Part shown: positions 1 through 6,195 of the stretch, in pieces
Layout of the letters: every line of letters starts with the position of its first letter
How positions within the stretch are numbered: position 1 is the stretch's first letter
Virus record (IMG/VR): IMGVR_UViG_3300042534_000692
Location: 1 to 31,090 of that record
Length of the DNA: 31,090 bases
Strand: one strand, 5' to 3'
DNA from: a virus
Notes under the pieces: generated by a model
Seen by the model: only the letters and a program-made list of their open reading frames with translations
The model's database searches: none
Told to the model about the DNA's origin: nothing
Made by a program: the position numbers and the translations under genes

Positions 1-873
1 CCACTCTCCGCGACAATATACCTTTATGATCTCTTCTCTAAACTTATTCTGTTGAGCATAGTCATGATAATAATTTTCCTTAAGATTATCTACATTGTCT
101 GCGTCGAGATTATCTTTCCATTGATTATGTTCGTCTTTTATTAATCCGGGAGGCTGTCTGAATAAAGTTGTACCTTCAATCTTATCTACTTCGAAATAAT
201 TGTATAACCAGTGATCAGTATCAGGAGGGTTTGTATCTCCTAATATTCCACCCCAAAAAGGAGCTTCTATTTGCCATTTGGCAGGATATTGACCGACACG
301 AGCAGTCATATGTGAGAATATGCCGTACGGAATATGCTGAACTTCATTAAAGTATGCACCTGTAACTTCCAATGATTCAAGAGCATCTCTTTGATCTTCA
401 CGATCTAAACCCATGAATATTATCTCAAGCTCTATTATTCCGTTACCGTCATTAAATCTGTATGTATAAGTTAGAATTGGTTTCTTACGTTTAGAAATGC
501 AAGGAAGTTTAGAAAACCATTGCAGCCATGTGTTAACTGTTGTTGTCTCTAACCGACCAATCGTATTACGAACGATAATCCATCTGCTACGCCTGACTCC
601 GTCATGACATTTCGGCATTGTACATGCTCGATATACTATCTCATGACAGCACATAACTGATTTACCAGACCGGAACGGCCCAATAATTGTTTTAATTAAG
701 TCATTTGATTTATGAAATGCAAGCGCTGTTTTGTTTGGTTTGTATTCTTTAGATCTATTAGTCACTATTGACGAATAATCATCATTAAGCGTGAAGTGTG
801 TTTCTTTTTCGATTAAATAATATTTCTCTAATGATTTTGTCTGAACTTGTAGTTGAGATATTGTTTTAGTCAT
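1..873 (-). CDS. Terminase large subunit, N-terminal (ATPase) part; continues at the other end of the window
   Basis: This is the first 291 codons of the DNA-packaging motor. The frame runs from the ATG at 873 off position 1 with no stop. The ATPase domain has a Walker A, GPFRSGKS, at residues 65-72, and a Walker B-like segment GAYFNEVQH at about residue 180. The last codons read CRGEW. When the 8-base terminal repeat is merged, the frame continues in phase as GIVVKGKHVFDEYN and then into the nuclease part at 30399-31082, giving 518 aa in total (P22 gp2 is about 500 aa). No convincing Shine-Dalgarno sequence precedes the ATG. The gene follows the recombination genes on the same strand and precedes portal. 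The small subunit candidate lies 9 kb away on the other strand. Confidence 0.95.
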   Translation of the reverse strand, partial: MTKTISQLQVQTKSLEKYYLIEKETHFTLNDDYSSIVTNRSKEYKPNKTALAFHKSNDLIKTIIGPFRSGKSVMCCHEIVYRACTMPKCHDGVRRSRWIIVRNTIGRLETTTVNTWLQWFSKLPCISKRKKPILTYTYRFNDGNGIIELEIIFMGLDREDQRDALESLEVTGAYFNEVQHIPYGIFSHMTARVGQYPAKWQIEAPFWGGILGDTNPPDTDHWLYNYFEVDKIEGTTLFRQPPGLIKDEHNQWKDNLDADNVDNLKENYYHDYAQQNKFREEIIKVYCRGEW

Positions 874-947
874 TTATATAATTTTTTTAAACATTCATTA
901 ATTCTTCTTTTTATAGCGGTGATGGTAAATAAGCACTGTATTATTTT

Positions 948-1163
948 TTATACTACCACCTGTTTTTTGTTCATTATACGAATTATTTGTTTAAAAGCCA
1001 ATCGTAAAACTGTTCTTTTTTCCTGTTGATGTTCTTTAGTTTGTGATATAATAACTGCCTTTTCGAAAAGATGTCTTAAGACTGCTTTTATATCGTTCTG
1101 TTGTTTCTCTTCAGATTCAGTTTTCATAATATTATTTATAAATAAATACTCATCAATATTCAT
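948..1163 (-). CDS. Hypothetical 71-aa charged protein between the SSB-like gene and terminase
   Basis: The family is not recognised. It encodes 71 aa, begins MNIDEYLFINN and has a Lys/Glu/Gln-rich helical middle (residues 15-50) with no cysteines and no membrane segment. It sits 9 bases after the SSB-like gene and 74 bases before the terminase start, in the same direction, so it is probably co-transcribed. Its position just before the large terminase could suggest a packaging role, but nothing in the residues supports that, and a better small-subunit candidate lies at 10173. The ribosome site is weak (GAAGTG). Confidence 0.6.
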   Translation of the reverse strand: MNIDEYLFINNIMKTESEEKQQNDIKAVLRHLFEKAVIISQTKEHQQEKRTVLRLAFKQIIRIMNKKQVVV

Positions 1164-1172
1164 AATTCACTT

Positions 1173-1694
1173 CTAAAAAGGAATATCATCATAGTTTTCT
1201 AATGGCTTTGTTGGATAATGAAGTTGATTGCTATTAATTTCTTCTATAATTCTTTCAGCAGTATTATCATTAAGTGGTCCTGATGGTTTATATCCAGTGA
1301 TTTCATTATATTTTATATTATTTTCATCAATACCAATTTCAAGAACAATAGTTTTATTTATAAGATCATTAGTATTCAATTGCTTATAAGATATTCCTTT
1401 TTTATATGCTCCTGTTAGACAGGCTACCTTAGTTAATTGCCTTCTAGCAATATTCCGAGCAATATCGGTTGGATGATGAATATTATAATTATTAAATATC
1501 TTTCTGTTTCTATATTGTGTATCACCAATTAATTTAAATTCTATTCGTATCATCTTATGCCCATTTCTTGAAAAAACCTCCTCAACCTTTTCAATAACAG
1601 CATTATAATCTCCTGGCGGGATTGGCTCGAAATTATTTATTTCTTGAGATGATTCAACGTCATCTAAATTAAAATCTAATTCTATAATAGTCAT
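1173..1694 (-). CDS. DUF669-family single-stranded DNA-binding protein
   Basis: A 173-aa protein of the DUF669 type, found next to phage annealing proteins and thought to act as single-stranded DNA-binding or recombination accessory proteins. Family hallmarks are FEPIPPGDYNAVI (residues 23-35), the central strand region ending RNRKIFNNYNIHHP, the helix with IARRQLTKVA, and ITGYKPSG near the end. It finishes with DDIPF, the acidic-hydrophobic tail that in SSBs docks partner proteins. The start has AGGAG 9 bases upstream. It lies just after the Bet/RecT gene, the usual pairing for a phage annealing recombination module. The Shine-Dalgarno and start codon overlap the ankyrin-like remnant frame at 1669-1833. 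Confidence 0.85.
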   Translation of the reverse strand: MTIIELDFNLDDVESSQEINNFEPIPPGDYNAVIEKVEEVFSRNGHKMIRIEFKLIGDTQYRNRKIFNNYNIHHPTDIARNIARRQLTKVACLTGAYKKGISYKQLNTNDLINKTIVLEIGIDENNIKYNEITGYKPSGPLNDNTAERIIEEINSNQLHYPTKPLENYDDIPF

Positions 1695-1833
1695 GATTAT
1701 TTTCTCCTGTTTTAGTTTTTAAGTTTTCAAAATATTCAACAATTGCTGAATGTCCATTATATGATGCTAATGTTTTGGCTGTAAAGCCATCTTCGTCTTT
1801 AGCTTTAATGTTGGCTCCTTTTAAAAATCCTTG
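1669..1833 (-). pseudogene. Ankyrin-repeat remnant between the Bet/RecT and SSB-like genes
   Basis: The minus-strand frame 1833-1669 has no ATG and follows a stop, but it reads GANIKAKDEDGFTAKTLA then SYNGHSAIVEYFENLK. That is one nearly complete ankyrin repeat: DxxGxT at the turn, LA, NGH, and IVE before the second helix. It runs past the SSB-like start codon and stops at 1671-1669. It is best read as the last repeat of an ankyrin gene whose upstream part is lost. The signal is clear at the protein level; its origin (host gene or older phage gene) is unknown. Confidence 0.7.
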
Positions 1834-1841
1834 TTATCTTA

Positions 1842-2669
1842 TTATTTGTAAAGTCGGTCTGCTTCTTGTTCGTTTTCTTCTTTTATTTCTTCAAGTCCTA
1901 CAACTGGGCTTAAAGATGATATTATTTCTCTATCTATTATGGAAGTTTTCTTTAGATTTTCTCTCTTTACTATTTCCTCTGTTATCTTGTTTAATGCGTG
2001 TTGATAAGCTTCTTCGTTATTATTATATTTTTCAAGAAAATTATTCCATTTATTTTTTTCTTCATCGGTAAAAACGTCATTTTTAAGAAGATTTAATATT
2101 CCGTCTTTAAGATCTTTATGATTTTGATCAACTGATATAGGTTCTTGTTCTTGACTCATCTCTTCAGAAGTAACAAGACCTGAAATGCTAAATGCTCGTT
2201 TTAATGCAAATACTTCAGCCACTTTAATTAACATAGCGCTTGGATAGCTTCGCCATATTGGATTTCTATTGTTCATTCCATATTCTTTAAATTTTACTTC
2301 TGCTTTAAAACTATGAGACATATCTTTGCGCCATACCTCACAAATAGCTTTGACTGGATTGCCATTTTCATCATCAATAGTATGACTATCAAGCCCATCA
2401 AATTGTCCGCTATCATGAGCTATTTTTAAATATCCATCACGACTGGTAAAAATAGTAGGTGCTTCAGCAACTTTATACTTTATAAACCATATCTGTTTAG
2501 CTAATGGATCAAGACCATATTTTTTTGCAAGATGTAAAAACATTTGTAATTCATCATCTGTAGCATTTTTTGCAACAGTCTTTTTTACTAATTCTATCTG
2601 TTCAGGAGTAAAGCCATTTATTCCTGCCATAGAATTATCAGTTTCTTTTTTTACTATATTATTACTCAT
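1842..2669 (-). CDS. bet: Phage Bet/RecT-family single-strand annealing protein
   Basis: A 275-aa annealing recombinase of the lambda Bet/RecT superfamily, which pairs complementary single strands during recombination or replication repair. Diagnostic stretches are FTPEQIELVKKTVAKNATDD (residues 20-39), LAKKYGLDPLAKQIWFIKY, IFTSRDGYLKIAHDSGQFDG, and the helix IKVAEVFALKRAFSISGLVT (about 147-166). The C-terminal third is acidic and variable, as usual. Its ribosome site, AGGAGGGG, lies in the end of the upstream 56-aa gene, and the start overlaps that gene's stop. With the SSB-like protein it forms a recombination pair. No exonuclease partner was recognised. Confidence 0.92.
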   Translation of the reverse strand: MSNNIVKKETDNSMAGINGFTPEQIELVKKTVAKNATDDELQMFLHLAKKYGLDPLAKQIWFIKYKVAEAPTIFTSRDGYLKIAHDSGQFDGLDSHTIDDENGNPVKAICEVWRKDMSHSFKAEVKFKEYGMNNRNPIWRSYPSAMLIKVAEVFALKRAFSISGLVTSEEMSQEQEPISVDQNHKDLKDGILNLLKNDVFTDEEKNKWNNFLEKYNNNEEAYQHALNKITEEIVKRENLKKTSIIDREIISSLSPVVGLEEIKEENEQEADRLYK

Positions 2670-2836
2670 TCTATCCCCTCCTTATAATACGAATCCAAAA
2701 TTGATGGCGTTTTAACCATTGCAACAGCTACAACCATTGATTCTGGATAAAATTGAGACAATATGTTTATTGTTTCATTCATACGTTTTTCATATTCTTT
2801 GCTGATATTAGCAATTGATTCTGTTAGAGTTTCCAT
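2666..2836 (-). CDS. Small 56-aa protein, first gene of the recombination operon
   Basis: A 56-aa reading frame starting METLTESIANISKEYEKR and ending SYYKEGIE. It has an ideal ribosome site (AGGAGG, 5 bases before the ATG). Its TGA overlaps the ATG of the Bet/RecT gene (ATGA), so the two are probably translationally coupled. It is predicted helical, with one modestly hydrophobic patch (MVVAVAMV) and no cysteines. It is the first gene downstream of the promoter at 2873-2900. The family is not recognised. Its place suggests an early or recombination accessory role. Confidence 0.75.
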   Translation of the reverse strand: METLTESIANISKEYEKRMNETINILSQFYPESMVVAVAMVKTPSILDSYYKEGIE

Positions 2837-2872
2837 TTTCTTCCTCCTGATTTTTAATTAACCTCGACGACC

Positions 2873-2900
2873 ATTGTAGTTTGTTTCGGCTAGGCGTCAA
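2873..2900 (-). promoter_or_regulatory. Sigma70-type promoter of the recombination operon
   Basis: On the minus strand: TTGACG (2900-2895), exactly 16 bases, then TACAAT (2878-2873). Directly upstream is an A-tract (AAAAAAATAC) and then an A/T-only stretch, like an UP element. It points at the 56-aa gene at 2836 and shares its design with the promoters at 6039, 8393, 9623 and 10004. Confidence 0.75.
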
Positions 2901-2992
2901 GTATTTTTTTAAATTTATTTTATTTTATTTGTATTTTTTTATGATAAGATGACGGGACGATCTATTAAATTTTATAAATTGAGGTAAAAAAA

Positions 2993-3277
2993 ATGTCAGA
3001 AAATCAATGTAATATTATTTCAAACTTACGTAAATACAGACGTTTTACAGGTTTAACTTTAATGCGACTTGCTAAATTAACCGGTTTTACGACAACTAGT
3101 CTAAGTCAGTGGGAAAAAGGTAAAAGATTTCCTAATCTGTATAATGCTATTGTTATAATTAATGTTCTTAATGAAGTATTGGGTAAAAGGAAAAATTCTG
3201 GTTTTAATGTAAAGCCTGGTTTAACTTTAGATAGCATCTGGGAAATTAAAAATAATACCAAAGGTGAAGCTCAATAA
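2993..3277 (+). CDS. Cro/CI-like XRE-family transcription regulator
   Basis: A 94-aa protein with a helix-turn-helix at about residues 8-62: ISNLRKYRRFTGLTLMRLAK, then LTGFTTTSLSQWEKGKRFPN, where SxWEKGxRxPN is the classic XRE recognition-helix and turn pattern. No C-terminal cleavage or peptidase domain is present, so it is Cro-like in size rather than a full CI repressor. It starts divergently from the recombination operon, with GAGGT 8 bases before the ATG, and precedes the replication genes. It could regulate the 2840-2990 divergent promoter region. No clear plus-strand promoter could be assigned; TATGAT or TAAGAT near 2940-2950 are possible -10 boxes. Confidence 0.85.
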   Translation: MSENQCNIISNLRKYRRFTGLTLMRLAKLTGFTTTSLSQWEKGKRFPNLYNAIVIINVLNEVLGKRKNSGFNVKPGLTLDSIWEIKNNTKGEAQ

Positions 3278-3292
3278 AAACAGGAGGTTATA

Positions 3293-4249
3293 GTGAGGTA
3301 TAGAACTATTTATTGTTCCATATGGAACGATAATAAATTCCCATATATGAGCATTGAAGGGAAGATTGTTTTTCTACATTTATTGACTACTCCACTAGCT
3401 ACACCCTTCGGATTATACAAAGCTGGGATTGCAACTTTAGCAGAAGAAATGCAAATTTCTACCAGAAAATATTCAAAAGGATTCCAAAATGGAATCGAAA
3501 TGGATTTGTTTCGGTATAACTCTCGTACCAGAGTGGTTTACATTCCGAACTTTTTTAGGTACAATTTACTCCCTCCCAACTCAAATAACTTAAAATCCTG
3601 GTGTAAGATTTTAGCCGAAATTCCAGATTGCGAAGAAAAAGAAGATTTTTGTTTATGTTTTTCAAAGGCTTTGGAAAGTGAGAAAAAATGGCTTTTTGAT
3701 CTTTTTGAAGAATGGAAAAAAGCAGATTTTAAATCTCTCGCAACAGGTGTTAGAAACAGCTGTTTTGAACAGGTGTTAGAAACAGCTGATGGCAACTTCA
3801 GGAACAGGAACAGTAACAGTAAGAAAAGAAAATACAAAAAGAAAAGTTTTTCGCAAGGAACAGGTGTTGCAAATAGCACACCCATTGTTGAGCAAACAAG
3901 TTGCTCAACGACCACCAAGAAAATCAAAATAATTTTTAAATATTGGCAAGAAATTTTATATCATCCAAATGCCATACTTGACAACAAGCGCAAACGAATT
4001 ATCGAAAAAGCTTTAAAACTTTATGGCGGAAATATTGAACCCCTTAAGCATTCAATCCTAGGTTGTTCAAGGTCTAAATGGCACATTGGTAATAATCCAG
4101 ACGGTAAAAAATACGACGATATTGAATTGATATTACGTGATGCTAGCCACATTGAAAAATTCATACATATTGCCGAACATCCGGAAAATTTGAAATCAAT
4201 TGATGATATTATTATTGATAAAATAACAGGTACTTATAATGAAAAATGA
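3293..4249 (+). CDS. Phage replication initiator / replisome organizer (lambda O-like role)
   Basis: A 318-aa protein starting at GTG (AGGAGGT 5 bases upstream). The N-terminal domain (about 1-110) matches phage replisome organizers: RYRTIYCSIWNDNKFPYMS, then LLTTPLATPFGLYKAGIATL, and RTRVVYIPNFFRYN. A basic, low-complexity linker (about 150-205) follows. The C-terminal domain (about 208-300) has YWQEILYHPNAILDNKRKRI, then GCSRSKWHIGNNPDGKKYDD and IELILRDASHIEKFI. The linker DNA carries three iteron-like repeats, a dyad and an A/T-rich stretch, as in lambda O where the origin lies inside the initiator gene. The next gene overlaps it by 11 bases and is the likely helicase loader. Confidence 0.8.
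   Translation: MRYRTIYCSIWNDNKFPYMSIEGKIVFLHLLTTPLATPFGLYKAGIATLAEEMQISTRKYSKGFQNGIEMDLFRYNSRTRVVYIPNFFRYNLLPPNSNNLKSWCKILAEIPDCEEKEDFCLCFSKALESEKKWLFDLFEEWKKADFKSLATGVRNSCFEQVLETADGNFRNRNSNSKKRKYKKKSFSQGTGVANSTPIVEQTSCSTTTKKIKIIFKYWQEILYHPNAILDNKRKRIIEKALKLYGGNIEPLKHSILGCSRSKWHIGNNPDGKKYDDIELILRDASHIEKFIHIAEHPENLKSIDDIIIDKITGTYNEK
3742..3945. other. Candidate replication origin inside the initiator gene
   Basis: Two identical 21-base repeats (AACAGGTGTTAGAAACAGCTG at 3742-3762 and 3768-3788) lie 26 bases apart, so they encode different peptides. A third, diverged copy (AACAGGTGTTGCAAATAGCA) is at 3859-3878. Then comes a perfect 9-bp inverted repeat, GTTGAGCAA / TTGCTCAAC (3887-3895 and 3901-3909), followed by an A/T-rich stretch at about 3916-3945. 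Because the copies sit in different frames, the repetition was not kept for protein reasons. The arrangement (iterons, dyad, A/T-rich DNA in the initiator linker) parallels lambda ori. The origin role is inferred. Confidence 0.5.
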
Positions 4250-4664
4250 TATCGAAACAGCAAAAGAATTTACTAGGCAAATGAATCGATTAGCAAAGCT
4301 TTTAGGCAGAAATTTTGAGAATTCGATTCATGGAGATGAGGAAAAATTGCAGACTTATCGCGAATATTGGAATTTCTTAGAAATTTATGAATTGGATGTT
4401 GTTAAAAAAGCAATTGCTGAATGTTTACAACAAGATACGTTCTGGCCTAAACCTGCGAGATTAATCAAATTGTGCGAAGAAGAGCTGTTTCGCAGAAGGC
4501 AGGAATTTGCAAAACGTAGAACGATTGAGAGCGAAGAGAGCAGGGAATATCATGCGGAACTGGCTTTCCAGAAAGATTTGAAAAGTCTCAATCCTGAGCA
4601 ATATAAAAATTATATGGCTGAAAAGCTAGAAAATGATACTAAGAAACGAAATACGGTTCATTGA
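4239..4664 (+). CDS. Probable helicase loader / replication accessory protein
   Basis: A 141-aa helical, charged protein that starts inside the end of the initiator gene (11-base overlap, AGGT upstream). The central part contains YREYWNFLEIYELDVVKKAI and DTFWPKPARLIKLCEEELFR; the WPKPARL stretch resembles phage loader or inhibitor proteins that act on the replicative helicase. The C-terminal third is a charged helix. The assignment rests mainly on position directly after the initiator (lambda O-P style pairing) and moderate motif likeness. A related YREYWNFLE segment recurs in the 52-aa gene at 5307-5465. Confidence 0.55.
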   Translation: MKNDIETAKEFTRQMNRLAKLLGRNFENSIHGDEEKLQTYREYWNFLEIYELDVVKKAIAECLQQDTFWPKPARLIKLCEEELFRRRQEFAKRRTIESEESREYHAELAFQKDLKSLNPEQYKNYMAEKLENDTKKRNTVH

Positions 4665-4769
4665 TAATGATTCTGGGCAATCCTATGGGGGTACACGCTG
4701 CTATCTTTTTTTAGCAATACAATCGGATGGGTTGAAAAGATAATTTAATGGTGAGCTTCTGAGGTGGTT

Positions 4770-5117
4770 TTAAATGGACCGTATTTTTTTTTCCAGTTTG
4801 ACTAATTTTTTACATTGTTCTTTCATTAAACAAATTAAAGATATTCGGTATTTTCTTTCCAGTTTTGTTAATTTTTCTGATTGTTCTTTTATGGTTTTAT
4901 CATAATCAAACTCAAACTCGATAGGACTTTTTAACGGTCCATCTGTTGAGTCAGCAACTGCTCGATCATACATCCTAATAAGCTCTTCAAGTTTTCCGTT
5001 TTTCATGTATGAAATAAAAATAGGAGGCGCATATTTAGTGCCTACTGTACCAGTCTCAAGCCAATATCGTACGGCAATTTCTTCAGTGTGAATTTCTAAA
5101 AGATCAGAATTGTTCAT
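4770..5117 (-). CDS. Hypothetical 115-aa protein with duplicated C-terminal segment
   Basis: Not recognised. The N-terminal half includes RYWLETGTVGTKYAPPIFIS and a helix ELIRMYDRAVAD. The C-terminal part is lysine-rich and repeats itself: EQSEKLTKLERKYRIS then EQCKKLVKLEKKIRSI, an imperfect internal duplication likely forming a coiled coil. AAGGA precedes the start. It is the last gene of the minus-strand small-gene cluster and converges on the replication genes. The 105 bases between the two genes hold no clear terminator. Confidence 0.6.
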   Translation of the reverse strand: MNNSDLLEIHTEEIAVRYWLETGTVGTKYAPPIFISYMKNGKLEELIRMYDRAVADSTDGPLKSPIEFEFDYDKTIKEQSEKLTKLERKYRISLICLMKEQCKKLVKLEKKIRSI

Positions 5118-5128
5118 GAGTTATATCC

Positions 5129-5317
5129 TTAACCAATCTTGTTTACGAAAATAGGGGGTTGAACATCTGGAAGCATTTGTCCAGGAATTGTGATGCTGTA
5201 CAAAGTACCATCAACGTCCATTGTATAATTTTGGAAGTCCATGACATCTGCCTTTGATGGCGTTATAGCGAAGCTAAATATTAGTGAAAATATGAGTGTT
5301 AAAGATTTAATTATCAT
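5129..5317 (-). CDS. Small secreted or periplasmic protein with signal peptide
   Basis: A 62-aa protein with a classic Sec signal: MIIK, a hydrophobic core SLTLIFSLIFSFAI (residues 5-18), and a likely cleavage after SKA at residue 23. The mature part is about 39 aa, acidic to neutral, with no cysteines and ends PPIFVNKIG. It overlaps the end of the upstream 52-aa gene. The family is not recognised. A small exported protein in an early phage cluster could act at the host envelope, for example in superinfection exclusion, but that is only inference from the signal peptide. Confidence 0.55.
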   Translation of the reverse strand: MIIKSLTLIFSLIFSFAITPSKADVMDFQNYTMDVDGTLYSITIPGQMLPDVQPPIFVNKIG

Positions 5318-5465
5318 TATTTCTTCTTTTTTCGAGAAGTTCTAAGAAATTCCAATATTCGCGATAAGTCTCCTCGTCTCCACTGGCTGAATTGCTGAGT
5401 AATCCTGCTTTTCTTCTTTTGTGATTAAATATTTGCAAGCGGTGCTGTATATTCTGTTTTATCAT
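5307..5465 (-). CDS. 52-aa protein sharing a segment with the helicase-loader candidate
   Basis: A 52-aa frame beginning MIKQNIQHRLQIFNHKRRKA, with GLLSNSASGDEETYREYWNF in the middle and LELLEKRRNNDN at the end. It overlaps the zinc-ribbon gene upstream (39 bases) and the signal-peptide gene downstream (11 bases). The central GDEE-TYREYWNFLE matches GDEEKLQTYREYWNFLE in the gene at 4239-4664, in DNA as well as protein, with the two copies on opposite strands. No strong ribosome site precedes the ATG, so it may depend on coupling. The function is unknown. Confidence 0.55.
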   Translation of the reverse strand: MIKQNIQHRLQIFNHKRRKAGLLSNSASGDEETYREYWNFLELLEKRRNNDN

Positions 5466-5709
5466 AATCAATTTTATTAATATCAAATTCTTCTAAATTT
5501 TCAGTAGAAATTTTTTCTGCTGCTTCTCTTAATTTGCCAAGATAAAGACGTGAGTCATTAAAGGTAAATAATTTCCCACACTTAGGACATTCATGAATAG
5601 GAATAAAATAAGGTGGTTCGTTATTAGTTGATTTGCTTGTAGTGCACAAGCCAGTATTTTCTAGCGGAAAATTACAATCATCACAGTAATATTTTTCACT
5701 CATCTCCAT
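5425..5709 (-). CDS. Zinc-ribbon-like small protein
   Basis: A 94-aa protein with two CxxC pairs: YYCDDCNFPL near residues 8-12 and HECPKCGKLF at about 39-46, plus one further cysteine at residue 22. This looks like a zinc ribbon. The C-terminal half is an acidic helix region. The start is ambiguous: the ATG at 5709, or the one at 5703 that overlaps the upstream stop as ATGA, the style used elsewhere in this cluster. The function is unknown. Small zinc-ribbon proteins in early phage regions often bind nucleic acid or host proteins, but nothing here decides that. Confidence 0.65.
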   Translation of the reverse strand: MEMSEKYYCDDCNFPLENTGLCTTSKSTNNEPPYFIPIHECPKCGKLFTFNDSRLYLGKLREAAEKISTENLEEFDINKIDYDKTEYTAPLANI

Positions 5710-5888
5710 CTTTCGGATTGTCTCCAGCTTCTTTTGAATACATCTAGAAAACTTCTATCTATAAGCCAATCCCGCCCAAATTTACGTGAAGGGATAAATC
5801 CTTGTTGACATAAAGATTGGATTCTTCTTTGTGATTTTCCAATTTCTTTTCCAATTTCTGCTGTTGTTAAATAATTCTTATATGACAT
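5700..5888 (-). CDS. Excisionase-like HTH DNA-binding protein
   Basis: A 62-aa protein of the MerR/excisionase-like winged helix type: LTTAEIGKEIGKSQRRIQSL is the helix-turn-helix, CQQGFIPSRKFGRDWLIDRS is the wing (G...P..K.G..W.I), and FLDVFKR is the final helix. No integrase is present, so it is better read as a small regulator than a true excisionase. Its leader holds two strong inverted repeats (5914-5947 and 5953-6034), and a promoter-like sequence lies at 6039-6066. Its stop overlaps the start of the zinc-ribbon gene. Confidence 0.8.
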   Translation of the reverse strand: MSYKNYLTTAEIGKEIGKSQRRIQSLCQQGFIPSRKFGRDWLIDRSFLDVFKRSWRQSERWR

Positions 5889-5913
5889 CTGTAACCCTTT
5901 TAGTTTGTATATT

Positions 5914-5947
5914 TAATTGGATTGTGAAAAAAATCACAAGCCAATTA
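5914..5947. promoter_or_regulatory. Long near-perfect hairpin or dyad upstream of the HTH gene
   Basis: TAATTGG and CCAATTA enclose TTGTGA-AAAAAA-TCACAA: 13 of 14 pairs match around a 6-base loop. It ends 26 bases before the start codon of the HTH gene at 5888. No T-run follows it in the direction of transcription, so it is unlikely to be a terminator. It may be an operator for the HTH protein itself or an RNA structure in its leader. Confidence 0.6.
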
Positions 5948-5952
5948 AAAAA

Positions 5953-6034
5953 AAGTTAGTAGATAAATATCTATCGTTAAAGGAATTTTCATGAAAGTTG
6001 TGTTGTTTTTTCATCATAATTTATCTACTAACTT
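5953..6034 (-). terminator. 16-bp inverted repeat with 50-base loop and T-run (attenuator or terminator candidate)
   Basis: AAGTTAGTAGATAAAT (5953-5968) is perfectly inverted at 6019-6034. On the minus strand the second arm is followed by a run of Ts ending at about 5947, so a transcript from 6183 or from the promoter at 6039 would fold a long stem followed by U residues. The large loop and A/T-rich stem make it an unusual terminator; an attenuator ahead of the HTH gene is plausible. Confidence 0.45.
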
Positions 6035-6036
6035 GA

Positions 6037-6183
6037 TTATTCTACAATATCCCAATCTAATGTCAATTCTTTTTTTTCGTTTTGGCGAAACATTTGGGGA
6101 AAAAAAAGGCTATAGAAATATTCTTCTGAACTTTGTTCAGCCAATTGTTGTTCTGTATTGTCCATTTCCATTAAGTCATTCAT
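6037..6183 (-). CDS. Small 48-aa acidic protein
   Basis: A 48-aa frame beginning MNDLMEMDNTEQQLAEQSSE, with SLFFPQMFRQNEKKE in the middle, ending LTLDWDIVE. AAAGGA lies 9 bases before the ATG, and the gene begins 12 bases after the stop of the 89-aa gene upstream. It is acidic with no membrane segment or cysteines. Its last codons contain the TTGACA and TAGAAT boxes of the candidate promoter at 6039-6066, so that promoter would be internal. The function is unknown. Confidence 0.6.
   Translation of the reverse strand: MNDLMEMDNTEQQLAEQSSEEYFYSLFFPQMFRQNEKKELTLDWDIVE
6039..6066 (-). promoter_or_regulatory. Candidate promoter for the HTH/zinc-ribbon gene group
   Basis: On the minus strand: TTGACA (6066-6061), 16 bases, TAGAAT (6044-6039), with an A8 tract just upstream (AAAAAAAAGAA). 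The spacing and A-tract match the other phage promoters. The boxes overlap the end of the 48-aa coding region, so coincidence is possible, but the design match is good. Confidence 0.55.
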
Positions 6184-6195
6184 TATTTGATTCCT

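Noticed and set aside
1775-2071. 98-codon plus-strand frame, leucine-rich
   Set aside because: Antisense to the Bet/RecT gene; its leucine runs arise from the complement of Lys/Glu codons.
4662-4769. Hydrophobic plus-strand stretch (WAILWGYTLLSFF) after the loader gene
   Set aside because: It has no start codon or ribosome site and is only about 25 codons; it could be a decayed membrane peptide, but the evidence is too thin.
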